The translations under genes and the position numbers were made by a program. A stretch of DNA of 64,000 nucleotides from the NCBI RefSeq assembly GCF_040869035.1, contig NZ_CP162101.1, positions 1,116,001 through 1,180,000 on the forward strand, given 5' to 3'. The notes beneath the pieces were generated by a model. The model searched no databases, was not told the DNA's origin, and saw only the letters and a program-made list of their open reading frames with translations. How positions within the stretch are numbered: the first letter of the stretch is position 1; the number at the start of each line of letters is the position of its first letter. This DNA comes from Vibrio sp. NTOU-M3. GTDB lineage: Bacteria > Pseudomonadota > Gammaproteobacteria > Enterobacterales > Vibrionaceae. Shown piece by piece: positions 27,870 through 36,965 of this stretch.

Positions 27870-27952
27870 GATAAATCCATTTAAAAAGTGTGGTCATATA
27901 ATCTAGTTATAGTTTACTGGTTGCATATATCAAGTGAAGGGCAATATTGGTA

Positions 27953-28075
27953 TAACAAAGCATTTAAGAGTGACTCACAACGCTTGGCGATTTCAGTTTA
28001 AACTTGGTTTCAGTGTTTAAGGCATAATGGTTTAGGTTAGGTGATTAGCGTTGTTCGCACCTTAATGCGGCGTTA
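27953..28075 (+). repeat. attC 25
   Basis: 123 bp; common type. Confidence 0.95.
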
Positions 28076-28117
28076 AGCGCAATTTTAAAGCATCACAGGT
28101 TAAAAAGGAGATTGTTT

Positions 28118-28318
28118 TTGATTGAAGAACTTTTACTGCAAACACTGTTTACTTTAGTAGTGTTTTTCTATCCGGTGTACTTGATCTACAAACGAGCAGG
28201 GCTTAATACGAATTTAAGTTTTACGCTTTTTATCCCGTTTGTTGGTTATTTTGTTTGTCTATTAATTTTGATTTTTTCAAAATGGAATATTACTAATAAA
28301 ACAGAGGGAGTAGAGTAA
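28118..28318 (+). CDS. Small two-helix membrane protein 1 (cassette 26)
   Basis: About 66 residues, two helices around a KRAG turn (YLIYKRAGLNTNLSF, then FIPFVGYFVCLLILIF and SKW). AAGGAG at 28105-28110 fits the TTG at 28118 better than the TTG at 28112. It shares a K.AG.....SF....P.....KW skeleton with the next gene, so the two look like tandem paralogues. Confidence 0.6.
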   Translation: MIEELLLQTLFTLVVFFYPVYLIYKRAGLNTNLSFTLFIPFVGYFVCLLILIFSKWNITNKTEGVE

Positions 28319-28515
28319 TGGGCGGTATAAGTATTTGGCAGCTAATTATTTTGTCCTTAATAGTACTGATTCCCATATTACTGTTTGGGCCTATTCTCAA
28401 AAAAGCTGGTTTTTCAAAGTGGTGGTCTTTCATTATGTTGGTACCTATTGCCAATATCATTGCAATATGGGTATTCGCTCATATCAAATGGCCAGCTGAA
28501 GAAAATTGCGCTTAA
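28318..28515 (+). CDS. Small two-helix membrane protein 2 (cassette 26)
   Basis: 65 residues, helix - LKKAGFSKWWSF turn - helix - HIKWP. The ATG overlaps the previous stop (TAATG) and GGGAG lies upstream, so the pair is translationally coupled. The function is unknown. The stop is the TAA of attC 26. Confidence 0.6.
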   Translation: MGGISIWQLIILSLIVLIPILLFGPILKKAGFSKWWSFIMLVPIANIIAIWVFAHIKWPAEENCA

Positions 28516-28634
28516 CAAAGCATTTAAGAGTGACTCACAACGCTTGGCGATTTTAGTTTAAACTTGGCTTTAGTGTTTAAGGTGGAGTGGTTTAGGCTGG
28601 CGGTAAGCGTTGTTCGCACCTTAATGCGGCGTTA
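28513..28634 (+). repeat. attC 26
   Basis: 122 bp; common type. Confidence 0.95.
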
Positions 28635-28661
28635 TATGCCATCGGAGTAATAAGGAAAATC

Positions 28662-29198
28662 ATGCAATTGGAACTAGATGGTTACTATCTGCGTTCATTG
28701 AATGTGGAAGATGGAGAAGTATTTTACAATTGGTCTTGTGACCGTGAAGTTACACTCTATAGCCTTTCTTCGTATGCGTATCCTCAATCAAAATCAGATA
28801 TCGAAAAATGGCTTTTATCCATAAATTCAAGCGCTAAAAATGTGTCTTTCGGTATATGCGATAAAAAGAATGATCAGCTAATTGGTTATGCAGGTATATC
28901 TGGGATCAGTTCTCTAAATCGTAGTGGCGAATACTTTATTCTTATTGGAGAAAAAAGTTATTGGGGTAAGGGAGTTGGTACCTCAGTCACGAAAGTCGTA
29001 ACAGATTACGCGATAAGGACTCTTGGTTTACATAGAGTTCAGCTTACAGCAAGCTCTCTTAACTACGGCGCAATTAAGGCTTATGAAAACGCAGGTTATC
29101 AACATGAGGGAGTGATGCGCCAATCAGGTTTTCGTAATGGTGAATTTGTCGATAAAGTACTAATGTCAGTCCTGTCTACAGAATGGGCAGGCATATAA
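28662..29198 (+). CDS. GNAT acetyltransferase, RimJ/RimL-like (cassette 27)
   Basis: 178 residues. Acetyltransf_3 layout: YYLRSLNVEDGEVFYNW at the start, the acetyl-CoA loop EKSYWGKGVGTSV near residue 102, and SLNYGAIKAYENAGYQHEG near the end. Such enzymes acetylate protein N-termini, antibiotics or small molecules; the substrate is unknown. The stop is the TAA of attC 27. Confidence 0.85.
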   Translation: MQLELDGYYLRSLNVEDGEVFYNWSCDREVTLYSLSSYAYPQSKSDIEKWLLSINSSAKNVSFGICDKKNDQLIGYAGISGISSLNRSGEYFILIGEKSYWGKGVGTSVTKVVTDYAIRTLGLHRVQLTASSLNYGAIKAYENAGYQHEGVMRQSGFRNGEFVDKVLMSVLSTEWAGI

Positions 29199-29318
29199 CA
29201 AAGCATTTAAGAGTGACTCACAACGTTTGGCGATCTCGGTTTAAACTTGGCTTTAGTGTTTAAGGTGCAATGGTTTAGGTTAGGTGATTAGCGTTGTTCG
29301 CACCTTAATGCGGCGTTA
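29196..29318 (+). repeat. attC 27
   Basis: 123 bp; common type. Confidence 0.95.
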
Positions 29319-29747
29319 GGCGCAGTAAGAAATTTCTTGGTTCAAATCTCTAATTTCTCTTTAACCATTTGTTCTAGCTTTTCGGCAATTTAGCTTTGTT
29401 TTCCCAAGTTCTTGAATCACTCAACCCGTAAAGCATGTCAAGGTTTGCGGGTTGCCTCATTAGGTTTAGTCACTGGTTTGTTATCAGTTTCTTTGGCTCA
29501 AGTCGCTTCAATTTTATCTGTCTTCGAAACGTATTTATTGACTGAAACTTTGCTCTGAAAGGTAACCTTTTCAAATTTCATTTTTATGCGCTGATTTGCC
29601 AATTTCTTTGGTGTTTTGGTTGCAGTGGGTTCCAGAAATTTAGCCGCTTTAGCATTTGGGTTTTAATCAAATTTAATGGGCTACGTGTGTTTCTTTTTCT
29701 AAAAGGTGGTTTTCTAAATCCAGTTTTAACTATTTGCGTGAAGCGCC
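29319..29747 (+). other. ORF-less cassette 28, family B copy 2
   Basis: 429 bp, homologous to 18020-18447 throughout. Ends TTAGGCGC and GCGCCTAAC match. Confidence 0.8.
29374..29460 (-). other. Conserved palindrome with minus-strand micro-ORF (family B2)
   Basis: 28-codon minus-strand frame beginning MRQPANLDMLYGLSDSRT, then WENKAKLPKS; the extension parallels family B1 (REDKAKLP). Confidence 0.55.
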
Positions 29748-29871
29748 TAACAAAGCATTTAAGAGTGACTCACAACGCTTGGCGATCTCAGTTTAAACTT
29801 GGTTTTAGTGTTTAAGGTGCGGTGGTTTAGGTTAGGTGTTTTAGCGTTGTTCGCACCTTAATGCGGCGTTA
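29748..29871 (+). repeat. attC 28
   Basis: 124 bp; common type. Confidence 0.95.
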
Positions 29872-29879
29872 GGAAAAAT

Positions 29880-30506
29880 ATGCATTCAAATAACGATATT
29901 AGAAAAGTCAGAGTCCTTGATGGTTTAGCTGTTGCTTTTGGTATTATTGAATACAACTATGACGGTCTTCTAGAGTCATGTAATCGCATGCAAGGTGAAG
30001 AAGCGGATATGGCAGAAGTTCTATCGAGAAGTTGGTCAATCATAGATAGTGTGCATCGTGTAAATCAGTTGATTCAAGCTACTCCAGGACTAAATCAAAG
30101 GCAACAAGTCGTCAAAGACTACTTGTCCGTGTCTCTAATAGCTAAAGAATTTAGAAACTATGTTCAGCACCTAAGTCGTGAGTTAGGAAAGAAAGAACCG
30201 GATCCATTCCCTGTTTGGGGTTCGATTTCATGGGTTGATTTGAGTGATGATAAACTTTGTCACACAGCCCTGATTGGAACTCAAATCGAGGGTACAACCT
30301 TAAGCTCGTGTGTTTATGATACCGAAGAGGAAAAGTGGGTAAGCAAAGTTTGCTTGAGTGTTCGTGGTCTAGCATTTAACTTTGATATTGTTGTTCAAGC
30401 GGTTCGAGAGCTCAAAAGGTTTGTTATCCCTTGGATTTTGAATAGTTACGAGCCAGGTATAGACCTTTCAACTAAGTTTCCAATCTATTCTGCACGCGTT
30501 GAGTGA
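29880..30506 (+). CDS. Hypothetical helical protein with HEPN-like RX4H motif (cassette 29)
   Basis: 208 residues. Mostly helical N-terminal half containing EFRNYVQHLSREL, where R92-N-Y-V-Q-H97 fits the RX4H motif of HEPN domains; the C-terminal half is mixed alpha/beta. The ATG begins only 9 bp after the cassette junction, so translation may depend on the attC end or on a leaderless-type start. The family is not otherwise recognised. Confidence 0.55.
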   Translation: MHSNNDIRKVRVLDGLAVAFGIIEYNYDGLLESCNRMQGEEADMAEVLSRSWSIIDSVHRVNQLIQATPGLNQRQQVVKDYLSVSLIAKEFRNYVQHLSRELGKKEPDPFPVWGSISWVDLSDDKLCHTALIGTQIEGTTLSSCVYDTEEEKWVSKVCLSVRGLAFNFDIVVQAVRELKRFVIPWILNSYEPGIDLSTKFPIYSARVE

Positions 30507-30512
30507 TTTTCC

Positions 30513-30632
30513 TAACAATAAATTTAAGAGTGATTCACAACGCTCGGCGCTTTCACTTCAAGCCAGTTTAGTGATTATGGCACAATGGTTTAGGTAAGGT
30601 GTTAGCGTTGTTCACACCTTAATTTGGCGTTA
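30513..30632 (+). repeat. attC 29
   Basis: 120 bp; arms AATAAATTTAAG and CTTAATTTGGCG. Confidence 0.95.
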
Positions 30633-30649
30633 GGTGCTAGAGGGAAATA

Positions 30650-31030
30650 ATGAATTCAAAGGAAATCGTCCTAGCTTTTTGGGTCGCGATGAAAACTAAT
30701 GACTTTGCAAAAGCTAGTGAATGGCTGAGCCCTGATTTCGAAGGTTTTTGGCCCCAATCAGGTGAACTTATAGTTGGTAGAGAAAACTTCACAGCCATTA
30801 ATTCCTACTATCCCGCAAACGGTGTTTGGGAGTTTGAAGTTCATTCGGTAGTCTGCGATGGTCAAATGGTCGTAACTGATGTCTCGATTACAGATAGTGT
30901 CCAAAAAGCCCGTGCTATTACTTTTCATACCGTTGACAACGGTTTAATCAGAAAGCAAAAAGAGTTTTGGCCTGATCCTATGGAAGCGCAAGAATGGCGG
31001 TCAAAATGGGTAAAGATCGTACAAGAATAG
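30650..31030 (+). CDS. NTF2-like (SnoaL-like) protein (cassette 30)
   Basis: 126 residues. The cone-shaped NTF2-like fold is suggested by VLAFWVAMKTNDFAKASEWLSPDFEGFWPQS split over helix and strands, then VVTDVSITD and AITFHTVDNGLIRKQKEFW. Such proteins are small enzymes or ligand binders. AGAGGGAA precedes the ATG. Confidence 0.75.
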   Translation: MNSKEIVLAFWVAMKTNDFAKASEWLSPDFEGFWPQSGELIVGRENFTAINSYYPANGVWEFEVHSVVCDGQMVVTDVSITDSVQKARAITFHTVDNGLIRKQKEFWPDPMEAQEWRSKWVKIVQE

Positions 31031-31040
31031 GCTACGCACC

Positions 31041-31160
31041 TAACAATCTGTTTAAGAGTGATTCGCAACGCTTGGCATTTTTGCTATGCGTTGTGTTTGG
31101 TGTTTAAGGTGGTATGCGGAAGCATCGGTATTGCTTTGCTCACACCTTAACAGGGCGTTA
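31041..31160 (+). repeat. attC 30
   Basis: 120 bp; arms AATCTGTTTAAG and CTTAACAGGGCG. Confidence 0.95.
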
Positions 31161-31223
31161 TGTTTTTCGGGTTAAGACATGTAATAATCATTTGCAAGTA
31201 CACTAGTAACAAAGGGAAAAGTT

Positions 31224-31430
31224 ATGCCATTTATTGCTTTTGAATCAGGTCAGTTAACGGATGAAGTAAAAGAAAAACTGATTGAAAAATTAACTGAAGT
31301 TTCAGTTGAAATAACGGGAATACCTAAAGAATTGTTCTTAGTCTCTATTCGAGAGCAACCGGATAATAATATTGCGGTTGGTGGTAAAAGCGTGGAACAA
31401 ATCAAAAAAGAGATAGCAGAACAAACATAA
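31224..31430 (+). CDS. 4-oxalocrotonate tautomerase family protein, copy 1 (cassette 31)
   Basis: 68 residues. Met-Pro start: the proline becomes the N-terminal catalytic base of the 4-OT family. The rest (LTDEVKEKLIEKLTEVS, IREQPDNNIAVGG) fits. The substrate is unknown. An almost identical copy, differing by S42C, lies at 53045-53251. AAAGGGAAAAG precedes the ATG and the stop is the TAA of attC 31. Confidence 0.85.
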   Translation: MPFIAFESGQLTDEVKEKLIEKLTEVSVEITGIPKELFLVSIREQPDNNIAVGGKSVEQIKKEIAEQT

Positions 31431-31550
31431 CAAAGCATTTAAGAGTGACTCACAACGCTTGGCGATCTCAGTTTAAACTTAGCTTTAGTGTTTAAGGTGC
31501 AGTGGTTTGGGTTAAGTGTTTGGCGTTGTTCACACCTTAATGCGGCGTTA
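31428..31550 (+). repeat. attC 31
   Basis: 123 bp; common type. Confidence 0.95.
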
Positions 31551-31652
31551 TATGAAAAATCGACATAAATCATATAATTAAGATCAATTTAATGAAGTGT
31601 ACAATCCTTTTGGTTAATATGTTTGTAATTGCATATTTTACTTGAGGTATAC

Positions 31653-31994
31653 ATGGAAAATAATAATGAATATACATCACACTATAGTGATGACAGCTTT
31701 TGGGATAAGGTAAAAGGTTTTGCAAAAGTTGCAGGAGAGGCTGTTCTAGAACCTGCGTTAAAATTATATTACGCAGCAAGTGACCCGGATACTCCTGTGT
31801 GGGCTAAAACGGTTGTTTACGGCGCGCTTGGTTACTTTATTTCCCCTATTGATGCAATCCCTGATATCACTCCTGTTGTTGGTTTCACTGATGATCTTGG
31901 CGTTCTTGTTGCTGCTACTGCAACAATAGCCGTTCATATCAAAGACTCTCATTCAGCTAAGGCAAAAGAGACATTAAAGCAGTGGTTTGATTGA
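31653..31994 (+). CDS. YkvA family (DUF1232) protein (cassette 32)
   Basis: 113 residues. The DUF1232 core is clear: KLYYAASDPDTPVWAKTVVYGALGYFISPIDAIPD followed by GFTDDLGVLVAA, read here in pieces at about residues 38-85. A short membrane-associated helix pair is typical. The biological role is unknown. The ATG at 31653 has TTGAGG upstream. Confidence 0.85.
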   Translation: MENNNEYTSHYSDDSFWDKVKGFAKVAGEAVLEPALKLYYAASDPDTPVWAKTVVYGALGYFISPIDAIPDITPVVGFTDDLGVLVAATATIAVHIKDSHSAKAKETLKQWFD

Positions 31995-32010
31995 TAAGGT
32001 AATTTTCATA

Positions 32011-32132
32011 TAACAAAGCATTTAAGAGTGATTCCCAACGCTTGGCATTTTTTATTCCATCGTTGGGTTTTGTGTTTATGGTGGTATGGTTAGCTTTCGT
32101 AGTAGCGTTGCTCACACCTTAATGCGGCGTTA
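32011..32132 (+). repeat. attC 32
   Basis: 122 bp; arms AAAGCATTTAAG and CTTAATGCGGCG with a different centre. Confidence 0.95.
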
Positions 32133-32151
32133 TACAAATACAGGGATGAAA

Positions 32152-32460
32152 ATGGAAATTACAGTTAAGAAAATATCGAAAAGGTCTCTTTTCAAAATGC
32201 TCTTTATCGGCTTTAGCTTAAGCTTCTTTGTTTTCTTTTTGATGTGTGGCATCGCATCCATATTTGGTGTGGAGACTGTAAAGTGGGAAGAAACTCCAGT
32301 AACGGGTGTATCAGGTCTGTTACTAGCATTAGCAATGTGGCCAATATTTAGTTTTTCCCTAGCATTGTTTATGTGGTGCTTTGTAGCATTTGGTTTGTGG
32401 ATTTACTCTTTAGCTAAACCTCTTAAACTAGTCTTTAAAGAGACAGCAGAATCCAATTAA
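32152..32460 (+). CDS. Membrane hypothetical protein (cassette 33)
   Basis: 102 residues with helices at about 15-40 and 55-90. Not recognised. The ATG at 32152 has AGGG upstream; an ATG two codons earlier (32146) is possible. The longer frame upstream runs through the attC and is not used. Confidence 0.6.
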   Translation: MEITVKKISKRSLFKMLFIGFSLSFFVFFLMCGIASIFGVETVKWEETPVTGVSGLLLALAMWPIFSFSLALFMWCFVAFGLWIYSLAKPLKLVFKETAESN

Positions 32461-32469
32461 CCATTTGTA

Positions 32470-32587
32470 TAACAAGCAATTCAAGCTGATTCGCAACGCT
32501 CGGCGCTTTCGGTTTCAACTGATTTAGTGATTACGGTGAAGTGTTTGAGTAAGGTAGCAGCGTTGCTCACAACTTAATTGGGCGTTA
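32470..32587 (+). repeat. attC 33
   Basis: 118 bp; arms AAGCAATTCAAG and CTTAATTGGGCG. Confidence 0.95.
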
Positions 32588-32593
32588 GTTTTT

Positions 32594-32657
32594 AATCAGT
32601 AAATCAGTAAATCAGTAAATCAGTAAATCAGTAAATCAGTAAATCAGTAAATCAGTA
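32594..32657 (+). repeat. Eight perfect tandem copies of AATCAGTA
   Basis: Eight 8-bp units lie between the cassette junction and the ribosome binding site of the next gene. Unit-number changes by slipped-strand mispairing would alter the leader length. Confidence 0.95.
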
Positions 32658-32671
32658 TTGAGGAATTAGTC

Positions 32672-33157
32672 TTGAACGAGATGATAGATATCTTAAAAGA
32701 ATGGCCAACTCTTATCCAAGGGGCTATAGGTTCGGCGATATTTTGGTTGTTTCTATTAGTTGCACAAAAATTAGTTTCATCTGGAAGCAAGATCTTATCC
32801 ACCAAGTCAAGAGAACAACGAGAAAGTTGGCTTATATCTCGTGCTGCTAAGCTTAGAGCTTTTAGTGGAACACAGGATAAAGCAGGTGCACAATTTGCTT
32901 TGTCCAGTCTAAAATATAGAGCCTTGAGACCAGTCTATAAAGGTTTTACTTGGTTGAGCTTAGGTTTAGCTGCTTACCCATTGTTTGAGCTTGGTCTGAC
33001 AGTGGGTGCGCTAGGAGCAGTATATTTTTTCTTGAAAGCTTATGAAGTAGTTTCACCTATCCAGTCTGATGATAATGGGCAAGAATTTGATAATGTGCTC
33101 GATGAACTTCGAGAACTGGGTAAATTGCCTCAGAAAGATGTTGAAATAAAAAACTAA
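32672..33157 (+). CDS. Membrane hypothetical protein behind octanucleotide repeats (cassette 34)
   Basis: 161 residues. One helix at about 18-35 and two close helices at about 92-125, with an acidic C-terminus. Not recognised. The start is TTG with GAGGAAT at 32660-32666. The 64-bp repeat tract directly upstream could modulate expression. The stop is the TAA of attC 34. Confidence 0.6.
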   Translation: MNEMIDILKEWPTLIQGAIGSAIFWLFLLVAQKLVSSGSKILSTKSREQRESWLISRAAKLRAFSGTQDKAGAQFALSSLKYRALRPVYKGFTWLSLGLAAYPLFELGLTVGALGAVYFFLKAYEVVSPIQSDDNGQEFDNVLDELRELGKLPQKDVEIKN

Positions 33158-33276
33158 CAAAGCATTTAAGAGTGATTCACAACGCTTGGCATTTTTGCTT
33201 CTACTTCAAATTTAGTGTTTATGGCACAATGTTTTAGGTTTGGTGGAGGCGTTGTTCACCCCTTAATTGGGCGTTA
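33155..33276 (+). repeat. attC 34
   Basis: 122 bp; 5' arm AAAGCATTTAAG with 3' arm CTTAATTGGGCG, a mismatched, possibly recombinant pair. Confidence 0.94.
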
Positions 33277-33294
33277 TGTTTTAAGGAAGATTAC

Positions 33295-33633
33295 ATGAAA
33301 AAATTACTTTTATTATTAGCTTTAATTAGTACTAATGCACTTGCAGCATATACATGTTCTGGTTATGTAAAAGGTGTTTCAATCGAAGCTAAAACAGGTG
33401 ATGTTATAGTCGAGCAAATAGGGCCATTGAAGTGGCCAAGAATGTGTAAGGTGGACAATGAGCATGATGGTATTAGTGCAGATGCTTGCAAAGCAGTATA
33501 TTCAACTCTGTTAGCGGCGCAAACTAGCAAGAGGCAAGTGATGTTATGGTTCAATGATTCTAAAAGCTGCACAGAACAAGTGGAATGGCAGTGGATGCCG
33601 GGTTGGTACTTTGGTCCGAGTTTGCGTGATTAA
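33295..33633 (+). CDS. Secreted cysteine-containing hypothetical protein (cassette 35)
   Basis: 112 residues. Signal peptide ending ALA before AYTCSG; four further-spaced cysteines (TCSG, MCKV, ACKA, SCTE) in the mature part suggest two disulfides and a periplasmic location. The family is not recognised. Confidence 0.65.
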   Translation: MKKLLLLLALISTNALAAYTCSGYVKGVSIEAKTGDVIVEQIGPLKWPRMCKVDNEHDGISADACKAVYSTLLAAQTSKRQVMLWFNDSKSCTEQVEWQWMPGWYFGPSLRD

Positions 33634-33639
33634 TTAACA

Positions 33640-33762
33640 TAACAAAGCATTTAAGAGTGACTCACAACGCTTGGCGATCTCAGTTTAAACTTGGCTTTGG
33701 TGTTTAAGGTGCAATGGTTTGGGTTGGGTGTTTTGCGTTGTTCGCACCTTAATGCGGCGTTA
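33640..33762 (+). repeat. attC 35
   Basis: 123 bp; common type. Confidence 0.95.
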
Positions 33763-33780
33763 GCTGCACAGAGATATATT

Positions 33781-34038
33781 ATGAAGATCGAAGAACTAAC
33801 TGAATATCTGTATGAAGACCTAAATGGTCAAATAACCTCGATTGAAAAAGGGGATGTTCTCAAGATCCAATTTGAATGTGAGGACAGGGATGGCAATGAT
33901 GTTATCCGTAAGTTCGTCATAAACTGCTTTGATGTTGAGGAGTCGGATATCAATGTATCCAAGTCAGAAACGATGGATTTTAGTAATGAGCATCCATTAC
34001 TAATGAAGTATAACGAACCGCAAGGAGATCATCTATAG
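33781..34038 (+). CDS. Hypothetical protein (cassette 36, gene 1)
   Basis: 85 residues, acidic, soluble, not recognised. The start is the ATG at 33781; the longer upstream frame is attC sequence. It is followed closely by a second small gene in the same cassette. Confidence 0.55.
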   Translation: MKIEELTEYLYEDLNGQITSIEKGDVLKIQFECEDRDGNDVIRKFVINCFDVEESDINVSKSETMDFSNEHPLLMKYNEPQGDHL

Positions 34039-34058
34039 CAGCAAGCAAATATGAAGTT

Positions 34059-34349
34059 TTGGGAAGGATTTACGAGGCCCACGAATTAGTTGTTAGTGGT
34101 TGGAGGCCTTTAAGTGATCATATAAATACATCCTATGCAGGTCAGTATATAACATTTTGTGAGGGCTCTTATGGCTTGCTAGCACGTGGTCCACAATCGT
34201 TACTCAATATCTATGCTGCTTCAATAAAAGACTTAATCACAACGAATTATGTGTCTTCTTTCAAGCCTAAGGGCTCCTTTAAAGCTTTAGTTTTTGACCA
34301 TGGTTTTGTTATATGTAAATCAGTAGAAGTAAGCGAAATGTGCAGCTAA
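34059..34349 (+). CDS. Hypothetical protein (cassette 36, gene 2)
   Basis: About 96 residues from a TTG at 34059, not recognised. The frame is open back to 34014 and reads AASKYEVLGRIYEAHE just before the TTG; AAGGAGA at 34022-34028 would fit a start at the ATA 34035, so the true start is unsure. The stop is the TAA of attC 36. Confidence 0.45.
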   Translation: MGRIYEAHELVVSGWRPLSDHINTSYAGQYITFCEGSYGLLARGPQSLLNIYAASIKDLITTNYVSSFKPKGSFKALVFDHGFVICKSVEVSEMCS

Positions 34350-34469
34350 CAAAGCATTTAAGAGTGACTCACAACGCTTGGCGATTTTAGTTTAAATTTG
34401 GTTTTAGTGTTTAAGGTGCAGTGGTTTAGGTTGGGTGTTTAGCGTTGTTCGCACCTTAATGCGGCGTTA
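34347..34469 (+). repeat. attC 36
   Basis: 123 bp; common type. Confidence 0.95.
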
Positions 34470-34499
34470 GGGCTCTAATGTGAAAGTAAGATCAACGAA

Positions 34500-34525
34500 A
34501 ATAAAAGCCCATAAGGGCTTTTATT
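34500..34525 (-). terminator. Strong hairpin ending the Septu-like operon
   Basis: AATAAAAGCCC and GGGCTTTTATT form a perfect 11-bp stem with loop ATAA, symmetrical in A/T tails, at the stop of the HNH gene. It also shields plus-strand transcription. Confidence 0.8.
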
Positions 34526-35364
34526 ATAAGTATTGCTCGTAGTGCTTTCCTATTATTATATTTCTTAGCAATAAAGACTTCCAATCATTAACACCAAAAT
34601 CTTTTATCCTACTGAAGTATCTTTTGTACAAGATTTGCTTAACCTTTTTTGAGTCCAATATTCCTTTGAAAGATTGAATGTCTGCAATTATCTCACTAAG
34701 TTTTGTTGGAATGTGTTCTTTATATAACCCCAGAATGTCAAGTCTTTCAAAGTGCTTGACGATATGTGGATACGTCGATAGTAATTGAACATTAAGGTGA
34801 TAATCGACTTTCAATATTCCATTTTGGTTGACAATTGTGCAATCTATAAAGCGGAAAGTTGGGATATGATCAGTATAAAAATTAATGATCACCACGGTGA
34901 GTACTCTCTTTCCAATAGGTTGATTTTTTTCCGTTACAGGTCCCACAAGTCCATATTAAATTTTTGGAATATATAGAGAAATCTGGATATATTTCTTTTG
35001 GAATGTAGTGATCAACAGTAATAGCTGGCAATAAACCACAACTAGGACAAATTTGCTTTAAGTGTTCCTCCTGATTGTCTTTAATTGAAATTTTTAAATT
35101 ATCAACAATTTGTGAATTACCTTCATATAGATAAATGAGTGCGTCAGATTCAAGTTCATTTCTTGTGCAATCATTGATACTTAGTAAGTTGTTAGCTAGA
35201 AAACTCTGTTCATATTCGTCATAACGTTCCTCTACACTAGAAGCTAAAGAGCTTAATAGAGGTTTTCTTGTATTTGGAGCCTTTCTATACGTGTTTCTCA
35301 TTGCATTGACGACATCTTGATATATTGCTTTGTCATTGCATTGATAGTAAATTCTATTTTTCAT
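34524..35364 (-). pseudogene. PtuB-like HNH endonuclease, frameshifted (cassette 37)
   Basis: The HNH core is in the first frame (35364-34882): CPSCG, VDHYIPK and CGTCNGKK, as in PtuB of Septu systems. Just after that core a run of seven A (minus strand, about 34926-34932) shifts the frame to a stop at 34882. The other frame continues sensibly as QPIGKRVL...NFYTDHIPTF to 34524. One extra A explains the break. The start lies 1 nt after the ATPase stop. Without correction the product would lose its C-terminal half. Confidence 0.7.
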
Positions 35365-35365
35365 C

Positions 35366-36797
35366 TCAACGAAGGCTCTCTAAATACAATTGACAACTTA
35401 AGCTCAACTTTCCATCAAAAATATCGTTGATTTCTTCATTGGAATATTTTAACGACAAACTTTTAAGTATTTGTTTGTAAGGTTGTTCCGATTCGAAAGT
35501 GTTAAAAACTTCATGTGTTATAGCATTGAGGTTTTCTCCCAGTGTCTCTATCTCAAGTGTTCGTGTCGTTAGTTGACCGCTATAGTTATCGAAAACACGA
35601 ACGAACTTGGAGGGAATTTGCTGAAGAATAATCGGCGAATGTGTTGCAACTATGGCATATGCATTTAACATCCATAGCATCTCATTTATAGCTGGTATTA
35701 TATTTGAAATAGCTCTTGGGTGAAGATGTAGTTCGGGTTCATCGAACAAAACAAGTGATTCTTTCTTTGTCTCAGCTATTATTTGAGTGAAAGAGTATAA
35801 AAGAATACTTTCACCAGAACTCAAGAATGAATTTTCTAATACATTGGAATAAATTCTGTCTATGAAAAATTCTTGGTAAATTCTTTCTATCTTATGTTGA
35901 GGTATAAATTTAGAAAGAATTTTTTCCCATACATATTCAATATTTCTTTCTATTATTTTCTTACAGCTATTCTTGTAATTTTCTAATACTTTTTTTTCTA
36001 TTCATGAATCCAGAGCTATCTCTTAATCCACAATATTTATAACTAAATGTTTTCTTCTCTTTTGGTATTTCAAACGAATCAAAGGCACTAAAAGATGCAG
36101 ATATTATCTTGCTAAAAGAAGGGCGGGATTCAGTAAACTTACCTTTGTTTTCTCGACCGCTCATACTTAAAGCTAAATCAGCCATATAAGTTGTTTTTCC
36201 TGTGCCATTTTCACCAATTATAATGTTAACTCTAGAGCTTGTTGGGAATTTGCTATCGAAGTCAAAGTTACAGGATGTATTATGTGACTCGGTTCCATTG
36301 GAAAATTCGAAGGAAAAACTATCTGTGAATTCCTTGTTTTTAATAATATATTCACCAATCTTTAATGCGCGCTCTGCATCACTGTATCTAATTAATGAAC
36401 TCTTAAAATTGCTGTTAGACTCAAATGTATCTCTTAAACCAGGAAGAATAGATAGGTCATTTAAGCTTTCTAGAACTTTTTCAGCATCTTTCTTCAATGA
36501 ATTTTTAATGGATATATAAAAATCTTCAGATTGACCTAATGAACCTAATTTATCAGGTAGGTTTGTAAACTCTCCAGATATTGTTAGGTAACCATTTTCA
36601 TCGTAATCTTCTGCATTTTTAGAAATTACTTTTATTTCTCCAATATTTTCATATGCATCAATATCACTAAAATAGATGCTCATATCGTAGGTTGATTTGG
36701 TGCCGTAGTCATCCCAGTTTCGAAAGTACAGCAATACATGATCTTCTGATTCAGGAGTAAAGCCAGAGTCAAAATTTGAAACTACAATTATTTTCAT
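35366..36797 (-). pseudogene. PtuA-like AAA ATPase, frameshifted (cassette 37)
   Basis: The first frame (36797-35967) holds Walker A IIGENGTGKTT near residue 195. A run of eight A at about 35990-35997 then shifts the frame to a stop. Removing one A lets the frame run on as NRKKVLENYKNSCKK and through LSSGESILL (signature), LVLFDEPELHLHP (Walker B) and VATHSP (switch) to 35366. It is a single OLD/RecF-like ATPase paired with an HNH nuclease, the Septu (PtuA-PtuB) layout. Whether the shift is a mutation, phase variation or a sequencing error cannot be told here. Confidence 0.7.
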
Positions 36798-36851
36798 TTT
36801 ATTTACTTACCTAAAACATAGGCTAAAGATTAGCATTAGTAATACAACAAT

Positions 36852-36880
36852 AAATTAATGGTGTATTGTACCATTAATTT
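36852..36880 (-). promoter_or_regulatory. 11-bp palindrome upstream of the Septu-like operon
   Basis: AAATTAATGGT and ACCATTAATTT are perfect inverted arms around a 7-bp centre, 55-83 bp before the ATPase start. It is a candidate operator or RNA hairpin. Confidence 0.55.
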
Positions 36881-36965
36881 TATGCGTTACAGTGTATTAA
36901 AACGAAGCCATTGGAATAAAGAACAAAATTTGTAAGTTCGATCATACAAATGGCAACGAGAGCCC

